Assembly (NCBI GenBank): GCA_035496935.1
Contig: DATJED010000010.1
Coordinates: 124,001 to 188,000, forward strand
DNA: 64,000 bases
Reading direction: 5' to 3'
DNA from: Pseudopedobacter sp035496935
Lineage (GTDB): Bacteria; Bacteroidota; Bacteroidia; Sphingobacteriales; Sphingobacteriaceae
Within the stretch, counting starts at the first letter, position 1. Every line of letters starts with the position of its first letter. The notes below the pieces were generated by a model. The model searched no databases. It worked only from the letters and a program-made list of their open reading frames with translations, and had not been told where the DNA came from. This document shows, piece by piece, positions 50,522 to 59,556 of this stretch. Both the position numbers and the translations under genes were made by a program.

Positions 50522-53017
50522 ATGGCAAAACAAAACGTAGTAATTATTGGAAACGGAATGGTTGGTCATAAGTTTTGCGAAAAATTGACGGCAAAATCAA
50601 ACGATTTTCAGTTAGTGGTTTTTGGGGAAGAGCCTAGAATAGCCTATGATAGGGTTCACCTAAGTTCGTATTTTGATGGGAAAACAGCAGAAGACCTTAG
50701 TTTATCAACAATTGATTGGTATCGTCAAAATAATATTCAATTATTCTTAGGAGATGCGGTAACAGAGGTAAATCGCACCGAAAAAATTGTGCACACACAA
50801 AGTGGCAAAACCCAAAGATACGACTACTTAATAATCGCTACCGGCTCTGCTCCATTTGTGCCGAATATTCCTGGTGTAGAAAAAGAGGGGGTTTTTGTTT
50901 ACCGCACCATTGAGGATTTGGATAAAATGAAAGCTCACGCTTCCAAATGCAAATCAGGAGCCGTAATGGGCGGTGGTCTTTTAGGTTTGGAAGCCGGGAA
51001 AGCTTTGTTGGATTTAGGTATCAAAGAAACGCACATTGTAGAGTTTGCATCGCGTTTAATGCCTCGGCAAATTGATGATGCCGGCAGTAAATTATTGCAA
51101 GGGAAACTGGCTCAGCTAAATCTTACTGTTCATCTCAATAAAAACACTTCATCTGTTTTAGGTGAAAACGAAATAACAGGTTTGGCTTTCGCCGATGGGA
51201 GCGAGTTGGCTTTGGATATGTTGGTTATTTCTGCAGGAATACGTCCGAGAGATGAAATTGCAAGACTTTGTGGCTTAGAAGTAAGCTCAAGAGGCGGTAT
51301 CGTAGTTAACGAATTTATGCAAACCAGCGACGAATCAATTTTTGCCATTGGCGAGTGCGCCTTGTTTAACAGTATGATTTATGGTTTGGTTGCTCCAGGT
51401 TACGAAATGGCAGAAGTTGCGGCTTCTTTTCTCTGCAAAAGCGATAAACAGTTTAAAGGTTTTGATATGAGCACCAAATTAAAATTGATTGGTGTGGATG
51501 TAGCCAGTTTTGGCGATGCCTTTATATCCGAACCAGATTGCACATCTATCATATTTGAGGACACACATAAAGGCGTTTACAAAAGAATAAACATCACCAA
51601 TGATGGTAAGCAACTTTTAGGTGGCATTTTAATTGGCGATGCGGAAGCCTACAATATGCTTTTGCAAACTACCAACAATAAAATTGTGCTTCCGCCGAAT
51701 CCAGAAGATTTGATTTTAGGTGCAAGAGGAGGCGAATCAAATGTTGGTGCAAGTGTAATGGGTTTGCCGGATGATGCGCTCATATGCTCCTGCGAAGCGG
51801 TAACCAAGGGCGCTATTTGTAGTGCTGTTATCGATCAGGATTTAAAAACTTTTGACGAGGTTAAAAAATGTACCAAAGCAGGCTCCGGCTGTGGCGGATG
51901 TGTGCCGATGGTGAAAGATTTAATCAACGGAACACTGACGGAGAACGGAATGTACATCAAAAACGTGTTGTGTGAGCATTTTGATTATTCAAGACAGGAA
52001 CTGCTTGATTTGATTAAAATGAACAAGATAGAAACCTACGACCAAGTGCTGGATACTTTTGGAAAAGGCGATGGTTGCGAGGTGTGTAAACCAGCCGTTG
52101 CCAGTATTTTGGCCAGTTTATGGAACGATTTAATTCTGAAACAAGATACCATCCAGGATAGTAACGATAGGTTTTTAGCAAACATCCAGAAAGGTGGAAC
52201 TTATTCTGTAGTTCCTAGAATTCCGGGCGGAGAAATTACTCCTGATAAACTCATTGTAATTGGTCAGGTTGCCAAGGAATTTAACCTCTACACCAAAATT
52301 ACCGGCGGACAAAGGATTGACCTTTTCGGTGCGCATTTGGTGGATTTGCCAGCAATCTGGTCCAAACTGATTGATGCCGGTTTCGAAAGCGGACATGCGT
52401 ACGGTAAATCTTTGCGTACAGTAAAAAGTTGTGTCGGAAGCACTTGGTGCAGGTTCGGTTTGCATGACAGTGTGAGTTTTGCGATTGAAATTGAAGACAG
52501 GTATAAAGGTTTGCGTTCGCCCCATAAGTTAAAAGGCGGTGTTTCCGGCTGTATCCGTGAATGTGCAGAAGCAAAATCAAAAGATTTCGGGATCATCGCT
52601 ACCGAAAAAGGGTGGAACTTGTATATCTGCGGAAACGGTGGTTCAAAACCGCAACATGCGGAATTGCTTGCTTCGGATATCGATAGTGAAACCTGCATCA
52701 GATACCTCGACAGATTTTTGATGTTTTATGTAAGAACTGCCGACCCGTTAACCAGAACAGCCACTTGGTTAAACAAAATGGACGGCGGAATGGCTTACTT
52801 AAAAAATGTGATTATAAACGATAGTTTGGGCATCGCAGATGAGTTGGAAGAGGCCATGCGATACCACATAAGCACTTATGCTTGCGAGTGGAAAGCCGCT
52901 ATCGAAAACCCGGAAATGAGAAAAAGGTTTAGCCATTTCATAAACGCACCGGAAGAAAAAGACCCGAGCGTAAAGTTTGAAACGATGCGAGATCAGGTAA
53001 AAGCAGAAACTTGGTAA
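50522..53017 (+). CDS. nirB: Nitrite reductase large subunit NirB
   Basis: An 831-residue NAD(P)H-dependent nitrite reductase that reduces nitrite to ammonium. The N-terminal ~400 residues are an FAD/NAD oxidoreductase (VVIIGNGMVGHKFCEKL, GGGLLGLEAGKALLDLG, FAIGECA). Two BFD-like [2Fe-2S] regions follow: CSCEAVTKGAI with CTKAGSGCGGC near 420-465, then a second with GDGCEVCKP near 520. The siroheme/4Fe-4S half has KSCVGSTWCRFG and GGVSGCIRECAEAK near 640-685, giving C-x5-C and C-x3-C. nirD follows. Confidence 0.94.
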   Translation: MAKQNVVIIGNGMVGHKFCEKLTAKSNDFQLVVFGEEPRIAYDRVHLSSYFDGKTAEDLSLSTIDWYRQNNIQLFLGDAVTEVNRTEKIVHTQSGKTQRYDYLIIATGSAPFVPNIPGVEKEGVFVYRTIEDLDKMKAHASKCKSGAVMGGGLLGLEAGKALLDLGIKETHIVEFASRLMPRQIDDAGSKLLQGKLAQLNLTVHLNKNTSSVLGENEITGLAFADGSELALDMLVISAGIRPRDEIARLCGLEVSSRGGIVVNEFMQTSDESIFAIGECALFNSMIYGLVAPGYEMAEVAASFLCKSDKQFKGFDMSTKLKLIGVDVASFGDAFISEPDCTSIIFEDTHKGVYKRINITNDGKQLLGGILIGDAEAYNMLLQTTNNKIVLPPNPEDLILGARGGESNVGASVMGLPDDALICSCEAVTKGAICSAVIDQDLKTFDEVKKCTKAGSGCGGCVPMVKDLINGTLTENGMYIKNVLCEHFDYSRQELLDLIKMNKIETYDQVLDTFGKGDGCEVCKPAVASILASLWNDLILKQDTIQDSNDRFLANIQKGGTYSVVPRIPGGEITPDKLIVIGQVAKEFNLYTKITGGQRIDLFGAHLVDLPAIWSKLIDAGFESGHAYGKSLRTVKSCVGSTWCRFGLHDSVSFAIEIEDRYKGLRSPHKLKGGVSGCIRECAEAKSKDFGIIATEKGWNLYICGNGGSKPQHAELLASDIDSETCIRYLDRFLMFYVRTADPLTRTATWLNKMDGGMAYLKNVIINDSLGIADELEEAMRYHISTYACEWKAAIENPEMRKRFSHFINAPEEKDPSVKFETMRDQVKAETW

Positions 53018-53093
53018 AAACCCTCTCCGAAGACGGGGGGCTACTTGAAAACGATAATGACTAATGAACTAATTCAACTAAATAAATAAAGCC

Positions 53094-53483
53094 ATGAGTG
53101 AAATAATAGAATTAAACCGCGAAATTGAGAAATTACAAGGAGCAGAGGATTTATTTTTTGCTTGCTATTCTGACGATGTTCCGCAAAATGGAGGTGTTTG
53201 CGTGAAATACAAAAACGAGCAGATCGCCATTTTTAACTTTACCCGTCGTGGCGAGTGGTACGCAACGCAAAATATGTGTCCACATAAGCAACAGATGGCA
53301 CTTTCTAGAGGAATGATTGGCAGTTCTGGCGAGGATTGCGAACCAAAAGTAGCTTGCCCTTTCCATAAAAAATCTTTCTCTTTAAAAACCGGAGATTGCT
53401 TAACTGGCGAGGAATATAAAATCAAAACCTTCCCGGTTACTGTTTCTGGCGGAAAAGTTTTTATCACAGTAACAAATGTTTGA
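53094..53483 (+). CDS. nirD: Nitrite reductase small subunit NirD (Rieske-type)
   Basis: A 129-residue Rieske-fold partner of NirB. Both cluster motifs are present, CPHKQQ (C-x-H) near residue 62 and CPFHKKSFS (C-x2-H) near 85, so a [2Fe-2S] cluster is expected. Many enterobacterial NirD proteins have lost these residues; this one resembles the NasE type. It lies 76 bases after nirB on the same strand. Confidence 0.9.
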   Translation: MSEIIELNREIEKLQGAEDLFFACYSDDVPQNGGVCVKYKNEQIAIFNFTRRGEWYATQNMCPHKQQMALSRGMIGSSGEDCEPKVACPFHKKSFSLKTGDCLTGEEYKIKTFPVTVSGGKVFITVTNV

Positions 53484-53537
53484 ATTGGGATGTCCGCTTA
53501 AAACAGGCATCTTTACTTAGTTTATAAACAAAGATTG

Positions 53538-54488
53538 ATGCGTGATATTACAAGTAAACAAATCACTTTAAGAACGGCAAAAGCCGTAGGAATTATTTAT
53601 TGTTCCCCAGAAACGATTGCTTTGATCCGAACAGAATCGCTTCCGAAGGGGAATTTATTTGATGTTGCCAAGGCCGCTGCATTTATCGGAGCCAAACTAA
53701 CGCCACAACTTTTGCCGCACTGCCATCCGGTACAAATTGACGGAATGGATGTAAAGTTTGAATTTTTAGATGCCGAAAAGCATGCAGAACTTTTTACAGC
53801 TGAAGTACTCGAAAGAAGCGGTATAGTAATCACAGGCGAGGCAAAATCTATCGGTCGTACCGGGATAGAAATGGAAATGTTAACCGCAATTTCTGTGGCT
53901 GCCTTAGAGATTTATGATATGCTAAAGCCGGTTGATAAGGCCTTGGAAATTGGAAACATCCGGCTTTTGGATAAAAAAGGCGGTAAAAGCGATCGTAAAA
54001 AGTATTTCTCTTCATCTCCAGTTTGTGCAGTTTTGGTCTGTTCAGATTCCACATCGGCAGGGAAAAGAGAAGACAAAAGTGGCGTTTTAATAAAGCAGAT
54101 GCTGGAAGAGGTAAATGCCACTGTAAAATATTATAACATTTTGCCGGATGAAAAGGCAAAAATTCAAGCTCAAATTTTAGATTGGGTAAAGGACGATGTG
54201 CATTTCATTTTTACAACCGGCGGAACCGGATTAGGCCCTCGGGATTTAACGGTTGAAGCGGTAAAGGAAATTTTAGAGCGAGACGCCGACGGCGTTACCG
54301 AGGCCATGCGTAGTTTTGGGCAACAGCGTACGCCAATGGCTATGATGAGTAGGGCAGTAGCAGGTTCCATTGCGCACACCCTCATTGTTACTTTGCCAGG
54401 CAGTTCTGCCGGTGCAAGAGAATCATTAGAAGCTATTTTACCGGGAGTTTTCCACGCCCGAAAAATGATGAAAGGCGGCGGACATTAG
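53538..54488 (+). CDS. moaCB: Molybdenum cofactor synthesis fusion MoaC-MoaB
   Basis: A 316-residue fusion started at MRDITSKQITLRTAKA (a TTG lies one codon upstream). Residues 1-150 are MoaC, cyclic pyranopterin monophosphate synthase accessory protein, with LPKGNLFDVAKAAAFIGAK, LLPHCHPVQIDG and EMEMLTAISVAALEIYDMLKPVDK. Residues ~165-316 are MoaB/Mog, molybdopterin adenylyltransferase-like, with VLVCSDSTSAGKREDKSG and FTTGGTGLGPRDLTVEA. The fusion is known in several phyla. It supplies cofactor to the nitrate reductase. Confidence 0.92.
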   Translation: MRDITSKQITLRTAKAVGIIYCSPETIALIRTESLPKGNLFDVAKAAAFIGAKLTPQLLPHCHPVQIDGMDVKFEFLDAEKHAELFTAEVLERSGIVITGEAKSIGRTGIEMEMLTAISVAALEIYDMLKPVDKALEIGNIRLLDKKGGKSDRKKYFSSSPVCAVLVCSDSTSAGKREDKSGVLIKQMLEEVNATVKYYNILPDEKAKIQAQILDWVKDDVHFIFTTGGTGLGPRDLTVEAVKEILERDADGVTEAMRSFGQQRTPMAMMSRAVAGSIAHTLIVTLPGSSAGARESLEAILPGVFHARKMMKGGGH

Positions 54489-54512
54489 TAACGGTTTCTA
54501 CAGTCTCTTGTG

Positions 54513-54573
54513 GCTCGCTACTTAGTTTTTGCCACTTAATTCTTGCTACTTAATACTCGCTACTTGATACTTG
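54513..54573. repeat. Degenerate CTTGCTACTTAATACT repeats
   Basis: GCTACTTAG, GCCACTTAATT, TTGCTACTTAATA, CTCGCTACTTGATA and CTTG follow one another in the gap between moaCB and moeA. Same style as the other short-unit gap repeats. Confidence 0.6.
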
Positions 54574-54580
54574 TGATAAT

Positions 54581-55750
54581 ATGATTTCATTTAAAGAAGC
54601 CAGAGATTTAATTGTAACAAAAGTTGCCTTTTGCGGTACCGAGGAAGTTTCCTTAGAAGATGCTTTTGGAAGAGTTTTGGCAAACGATATTTTTGCTCCT
54701 CGCGATTTTCCGCCTTTTAACCGCTCTGCCATGGACGGGATAGCCGTAAGGTTCGAGGATTTGGAAAAAGGGATCAGCAATTTTAAATGCGTAGAAACAG
54801 TTTTTGCCGGAAGCTCATTTTCAAAAGAAATACATGCCGGCCAATGTTATAAAATAATGACCGGTGCTGCCGTTCCTTCATTTACCAACGTGGTAATACG
54901 TGTAGAAGATACGTCTGAAGCTGATGGAAACATAAAAATTGTAGCTGACGAATTTAAACTTTACCAAAATATTGCCCTGCAAGGGCAGGATTTGAAAAAG
55001 GGTGAACTTGCCATAGCAAAACACACTGAAATTACTGCCGGTATTGTAGGTTTGCTGGCTTCTATGGGCAAAAGTCAGGTTCAAGTGCAAAAAATGCCCA
55101 GTGTAAATATCATCACCACCGGTAATGAGGTGTTAGAGTTAGATCAAGAAATTTCGCCGATACACATATACAATAGCAATAAATATGTTTTAAAATCCTT
55201 GTTGCAACAAAATCATCTTAAAGCTACAAGTTGCATCCATGTTAAAGATGACCGCTTTGCTTTAAAACAAGAGATCAACCGATGTTTAAATACAGATGTA
55301 TTGATTCTAACAGGTGGGGTTAGCGCCGGAGAAGCTGATTTTATTCCCGCAATTTTGGAAGAACTAGGAGTAAAAAAGCTTTTTTATAAAGTAGCTATAA
55401 AACCTGGGAAACCGGTTTGGTGTGGCAAACGTGGCGAAACAATGGTTTTTGCTTTGCCCGGCAATCCTTTTTCTTGTATGGTTACCTTTAAGCTTTTTGT
55501 GGAGTTTTATATAAAAGCGTGTTTAGGTTTAAAGCCTGATACTTTTGAAAGCTTGCCCTTGGATTTTGAAAGGATAAAAAAATCAACTTTGGATGAGTTT
55601 TTTCCTGTGAATATTAAAAACGGGCGGTTAACTCAAATTGCTATCAATGGTTCCGGAGATGTAAGGCTGGGAATGTCTGCAAATACCTTAGCCATGCAAA
55701 AAGCTGATGACAAGCGAGTTGAAAGAGGGAGTTTTTGTTCCTTATATTAA
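54581..55750 (+). CDS. moeA: Molybdopterin molybdenumtransferase MoeA
   Basis: A 389-residue MoeA that inserts molybdate into adenylylated molybdopterin. FNRSAMDGIAVR near residue 47, GQCYKIMTGAAVPSF, IITTGNEVLELD, LTGGVSAGEADFIP, KPGKPVWCGKRG and FALPGNPFSCMVTF are in family order. It is convergent with the Crp/Fnr gene, with only 7 bases between their stops. Confidence 0.94.
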   Translation: MISFKEARDLIVTKVAFCGTEEVSLEDAFGRVLANDIFAPRDFPPFNRSAMDGIAVRFEDLEKGISNFKCVETVFAGSSFSKEIHAGQCYKIMTGAAVPSFTNVVIRVEDTSEADGNIKIVADEFKLYQNIALQGQDLKKGELAIAKHTEITAGIVGLLASMGKSQVQVQKMPSVNIITTGNEVLELDQEISPIHIYNSNKYVLKSLLQQNHLKATSCIHVKDDRFALKQEINRCLNTDVLILTGGVSAGEADFIPAILEELGVKKLFYKVAIKPGKPVWCGKRGETMVFALPGNPFSCMVTFKLFVEFYIKACLGLKPDTFESLPLDFERIKKSTLDEFFPVNIKNGRLTQIAINGSGDVRLGMSANTLAMQKADDKRVERGSFCSLY

Positions 55751-55757
55751 TCTTTAA

Positions 55758-56450
55758 TTATTCTTCTTTTTTGGCAAGCTCAAGTAACTTGCTTTCATCT
55801 AAAATACTGATTTTCCTTTTCTCTACTTTCACCGCTTTTTCTTCCATCAATTCGCTCAATATCCTAAAAAGCGTTTCGTAGGTTGCGCCTATATACGATG
55901 CGAAATCCTGTTTAGAAAGTTCAATTTTCAAAACGTTTTGCTCATCGGTACCAAATTTATCGCTAAAGGAAAGCAAAGCATTTGCTAAACGGCCTTTAAC
56001 AGACATGTGGGCCATGTTTCTCATTTTTCTCTCCGATTCCTGAAGTTCATCTGCGAAAAACATCAATAATTTTTGTGTAAAATCCGGATTAACCTTAATG
56101 GTGCTATTAAAAAATTCTAACGATATAGAAGCAAGTGCGCCATTTTCTAAGGCTGTTGCAGATATCGGGTAGTTTTTGTTATTGGTGCTTAAGCCCCTGT
56201 GTCCCAAAATAGAACCTCCGGATGCAAACCTTAATATTAGCTCTTTATCGCCCCATTTTTTGTGGACTTTCACATTTCCGGCGTAAACAAAATAAATACC
56301 TTCTACCAAATCACCTTCTTTAAATAGGAGCTCACCTTTTTTAAATTCATATACTTTTTTGTTAGCCTCTATTGCAGGTAACCACTCTTTAATACAGTTG
56401 CTGCTCAAATAGCAGTTTTTTAGCGGGTAATTTTTTTTGCTAAGCTTCAT
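55758..56450 (-). CDS. Crp/Fnr-family transcriptional regulator
   Basis: A 230-residue regulator started at MKLSKKNYPLKNC; a TTG 13 codons upstream is possible. The cyclic-nucleotide-like beta roll (KKGELLFKEGDLVEGIYFVYAGNVKV) is followed by a dimer helix and an HTH (SKQDFASYIGATYETLFRILSEL). Only two cysteines, C13 and C19, are present, so an FNR-type four-cysteine Fe-S cluster is not possible as drawn. Its site in the nitrate cluster suggests control of these genes by nitrite, NO or redox state. Confidence 0.87.
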   Translation of the reverse strand: MKLSKKNYPLKNCYLSSNCIKEWLPAIEANKKVYEFKKGELLFKEGDLVEGIYFVYAGNVKVHKKWGDKELILRFASGGSILGHRGLSTNNKNYPISATALENGALASISLEFFNSTIKVNPDFTQKLLMFFADELQESERKMRNMAHMSVKGRLANALLSFSDKFGTDEQNVLKIELSKQDFASYIGATYETLFRILSELMEEKAVKVEKRKISILDESKLLELAKKEE

Positions 56451-56603
56451 ATGAAATCCTATTAATGTTTCCTTAAAAATAATAGACAATTCTATTAATT
56501 GTGTCTCTATTTTTTATACGATTTTTTGGTTATTTGTGATAAATATGATTTTTTATTCTTAATTATTGATTTTTAATGTATGTTTTTTAAAATATTAGTA
56601 GTT

Positions 56604-56619
56604 GTTTTATCAATAAAAC
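56604..56619. promoter_or_regulatory. Candidate operator palindrome
   Basis: GTTTTATCAATAAAAC: 7-base arms GTTTTAT / ATAAAAC around CA. AT-rich context makes chance similarity possible. Confidence 0.3.
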
Positions 56620-56751
56620 GCTATTATTTATTGCAAATTTATTAATAGCATAAATATTTGATAGTTTTTATTTGATAAATTGTTTAAAAAATTGCTAATT
56701 TTTAGTATTTATCATATAAATTACCGTTTTTATTGAAAATAATATACTATT

Positions 56752-56767
56752 TATCTAATATTAGATA
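56752..56767. promoter_or_regulatory. Perfect 16-base palindrome upstream of the porin
   Basis: TATCTAATATTAGATA is a perfect inverted repeat about 120 bases before the porin ATG, a plausible dimeric-regulator site. Confidence 0.4.
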
Positions 56768-56819
56768 TATTTATGACAATAAAACATGATAAAAATGGAA
56801 AATTGTATTTAAAAAATTA

Positions 56820-56855
56820 ACCCCATTCAGATTGCAGTCTGAAATGGGGCTATTT
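56820..56855 (+). promoter_or_regulatory. Leader hairpin before the porin gene
   Basis: CCCCATTCAGA pairs with TCTGAAATGGGG (one bulged A) around a 6-base loop, starting ~65 bases before the ATG. On the minus strand it is followed by AATTTTTT and could act as a terminator; on the plus strand the T run is weak. It may be a leader structure or attenuator. Confidence 0.55.
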
Positions 56856-56887
56856 AGTCTCAAATCGTTCAACTTAAAACTTAACAA

Positions 56888-58159
56888 ATGTATCGAAAAT
56901 TTAAACTCTCACGAACGCTTCTGTTTTTTTTTATTTCAGGTCTTAGCGTAACCAGCGCATCGGCGCAGTTTTCCCTTTCAGGTGAAATCAGGCCAAGAGC
57001 CGAATTCCGTAACGGATTTAAAACCTTAAATACAGAGACGAGTTCTCCGTCTTTTTTTGTAGAACAGCGTACCCGCTTAAACTTTGGTTATGCTAAAGAA
57101 AAATTAAGCTTTAAAGTTTCGCTTCAGGATATAAGAACCTGGGGGAGCACCGGACAGGTTTACAAAACAGATCCCTCGCTTATAAATTTATTTGAAGCTT
57201 ATGGCGAGTACAGCTTTGATAAAAAGTGGGCAATGAAAATTGGTCGCCAAGAATTAAGCTATGATAACGAACGTTTTTTAGGAGGTTTAGACTGGGCGCA
57301 ACAAGGCCGTAGCCATGACGTAGTAAAATTTACTTATAAAGATTCCTTAGGTTTTGCAATGGATTTAGGTGTTGGTTTTAACCAAAATTTAGGTACAGAA
57401 CCTACAAAATTAGCCAGCACTTTTTATAGTGGAACCGCAAATTATAAAACCATGCAATATTTATGGTTACATAAGAACTTTAAGGGCGGCAAATTGTCTT
57501 TCTTGTTTTTGAACGACGGACGCCAGAAAACGGACTCTACCACTGCATTTAAGCAAACCTTTGGTTTATATGCCGAGCAAAAGGCAGGAAAGCTTGCTTT
57601 GCATGAGGAGGCTTTTTACCAAACCGGAAAAACCACTTCAAATACTGATGTTAGTGCTTATCTGTTGTCTTTTAGTGCAGCCTTGCCAAAAGCATTTGCA
57701 AGTCCAGAGCTAGGTGTCGATTATCTGTCCGGGACTAAGTCAACATCAACAAAAGAACACGCTTTTGACCCAACCTTTGGTACCAACCATAAATTTTATG
57801 GTTTTATGGATTATTTTTATGTAGGCAACGGTTTTGGGCAAGGCGGTAGAACCAGCGGTTTGGTTGATTTCTATTTAAATACCAAGTTCAAAACAGGCGA
57901 AAAATCGTTGATTCTTTTAAACATCCACCAATTTAATACACCGGTTGATGTATTTTCTGGCACAACAAAACTGTCGAGTTCTTTAGGGCAGGAAATTGAT
58001 GCCGTCTATAATTTAAATGTATATCCGGGGGTCAACTTTAAACTTGGTTACTCGCAATTGTTTTCAACCAAAACAATGGATGCCATAAAAGGCCTAACCA
58101 ACAAAGGTGCTAACCAATGGGCCTGGACAATGCTAACTTTTTCTCCAACATTTCTTTAA
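56888..58159 (+). CDS. Alginate-export-type outer membrane porin
   Basis: A 423-residue predicted beta-barrel with signal peptide ending at SASAQ. The sequence after it (FSLSGEIRPRAEFRNGF, FFVEQRTRLNFGYAKE, GRQELSYDNERFLGGLDWAQQGRSHD) matches the alginate_exp family of Bacteroidota. The even spacing of strands continues to the end. In this location it probably lets nitrate or nitrite cross the outer membrane. narK follows 25 bases later. Confidence 0.82.
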   Translation: MYRKFKLSRTLLFFFISGLSVTSASAQFSLSGEIRPRAEFRNGFKTLNTETSSPSFFVEQRTRLNFGYAKEKLSFKVSLQDIRTWGSTGQVYKTDPSLINLFEAYGEYSFDKKWAMKIGRQELSYDNERFLGGLDWAQQGRSHDVVKFTYKDSLGFAMDLGVGFNQNLGTEPTKLASTFYSGTANYKTMQYLWLHKNFKGGKLSFLFLNDGRQKTDSTTAFKQTFGLYAEQKAGKLALHEEAFYQTGKTTSNTDVSAYLLSFSAALPKAFASPELGVDYLSGTKSTSTKEHAFDPTFGTNHKFYGFMDYFYVGNGFGQGGRTSGLVDFYLNTKFKTGEKSLILLNIHQFNTPVDVFSGTTKLSSSLGQEIDAVYNLNVYPGVNFKLGYSQLFSTKTMDAIKGLTNKGANQWAWTMLTFSPTFL

Positions 58160-58184
58160 TAAATCAACCTAAAACAATAAGATT

Positions 58185-59480
58185 ATGGAAACTCAAAAAC
58201 CACTTACCAAACTCAATATATTGTCTTTTAAAGGCGTACAGATGCGTACGTTCCACATCACTTGGCTCATGTTTTTTGTGTGCTTTTTCGGTTGGTTTGG
58301 CTTAGCGCCATTAATGCCAACCATCCGGGCCGAACTTGACTTAAGCAAAGCACAAGTAGGTAATATCATCATCGCTTCTGTTGCATCAACCATTATTGCC
58401 CGCTTGCTCATCGGTAAGCTGTGCGATATTTTTGGGCCACGTAAAACCGCAGTTTGGTTAATACTAATTGGCTCAATCCCAGTTTTTTTGGTCGGTTTAG
58501 CGCATAGTTATCAAACCTTTTTACTTTTTAGGCTGGCTATTGGTGTAATTGGTGCATCATTCGTAATTACTCAGTACCATACGTCAATGATGTTTGCTCC
58601 TAACATAAAAGGAACTGCAAACGCTGTTACCGGCGGTTGGGGTAATTTAGGTGGCGGGGTAACCAATATGGTAATGCCGTTAATATTTGCGGCAATTGTA
58701 GGTTTCGGTTATACCTCTGCAGAAGCCTGGAGATATGCTATGATTATTCCCGGAGCAATGATGTGGCTCACTGCAATTATTTACTGGAAATACACAAAAG
58801 ATACCCCAAAAGGTAATTTTGATGAGATAGGACATTCAAAAAAAGATGCACAAAAAACAGATTGGTCTGTACTGGCAGACTGGCGAGTTTGGGCATTAAC
58901 CTTAGGTTATGCCATGTGTTTCGGTATGGAAATCACTTTTGATAACGTGGCATCCTTACATTTTGTAGATCATTTTGGGCTAACACAGGCCAACGCAGGT
59001 TTTTGGGCAGGTGTATTTGGTTTAATGAATTTATTTGCAAGAGCTTTAGGCGGTGTAGTTTCAGACAAAATCGGATCAAAATTCGGGATGAAAGGCAAGG
59101 GAATGTTACTAGCTTTAATGTTATTGCTGGAAGGTTGCGGTTTACTTCTTTTTGCACAGGCAGGTTCATTTGTTTTTGCAATTGTTTCCATGCTTACTTT
59201 TGCCTTGTTCTTAAAAATGTCTAACGGTGCAACTTATGGTATTGTACCTTTCGTAAACGAAAAAAATGTAGGACTTATTAGTGGTATTGTTGGTGCCGGG
59301 GGAAACATGGGCGGTATGGCTTTAGGTTTTCTTTTTAAATCAGAGTCAATAACTTACATACAAGCGTTCCAATACATCGGCTTTGCCATTATAGTAGTTT
59401 CGCTTATCATTTTTATTACCCGTTTTACGGCGAAAGAAGAAGTGGAGCCGTCAGATTTACAATACGATTTTACAGAATAA
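58185..59480 (+). CDS. narK: Nitrate/nitrite MFS transporter NarK
   Basis: A 431-residue MFS transporter with twelve hydrophobic segments. FHITWLMFFVCFFGWFGLAPLMP near residue 24, GNLGGGVTNMVMPLIF and GAGGNMGGMALGFLF (the two nitrate signature loops) are present. It imports nitrate and/or exports nitrite through the inner membrane. A partial terminator separates it from the reductase gene. Confidence 0.92.
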   Translation: METQKPLTKLNILSFKGVQMRTFHITWLMFFVCFFGWFGLAPLMPTIRAELDLSKAQVGNIIIASVASTIIARLLIGKLCDIFGPRKTAVWLILIGSIPVFLVGLAHSYQTFLLFRLAIGVIGASFVITQYHTSMMFAPNIKGTANAVTGGWGNLGGGVTNMVMPLIFAAIVGFGYTSAEAWRYAMIIPGAMMWLTAIIYWKYTKDTPKGNFDEIGHSKKDAQKTDWSVLADWRVWALTLGYAMCFGMEITFDNVASLHFVDHFGLTQANAGFWAGVFGLMNLFARALGGVVSDKIGSKFGMKGKGMLLALMLLLEGCGLLLFAQAGSFVFAIVSMLTFALFLKMSNGATYGIVPFVNEKNVGLISGIVGAGGNMGGMALGFLFKSESITYIQAFQYIGFAIIVVSLIIFITRFTAKEEVEPSDLQYDFTE

Positions 59481-59495
59481 CAGATTTCAAAGAAG

Positions 59496-59524
59496 CCTTT
59501 TCCATCCGTTTGGAAAAGGTTTTT
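59496..59524 (+). terminator. Terminator between narK and the reductase
   Basis: CCTTTTCCA pairs with TGGAAAAGG, 9 bases with a 6-base loop, and runs into TTTTT. It may set a lower expression level for the downstream genes. Confidence 0.7.
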
Positions 59525-59556
59525 AAAGGTTTTTTGCCTTTAGCTTTTAACAATTT

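Larger units (their letters stand above)
56451..56887. other. AT-rich divergent control region
   Basis: A 437-base gap between crp/fnr (minus) and the porin gene (plus). It holds the palindromes at 56604-56619 and 56752-56767 and a hairpin at 56820-56855; otherwise nearly pure AT sequence with no coding signal. Confidence 0.55.

Noticed and set aside
53538..54488. MoaC-MoaB fusion as novel
   Set aside because: The fusion is an established domain combination in several bacterial groups.
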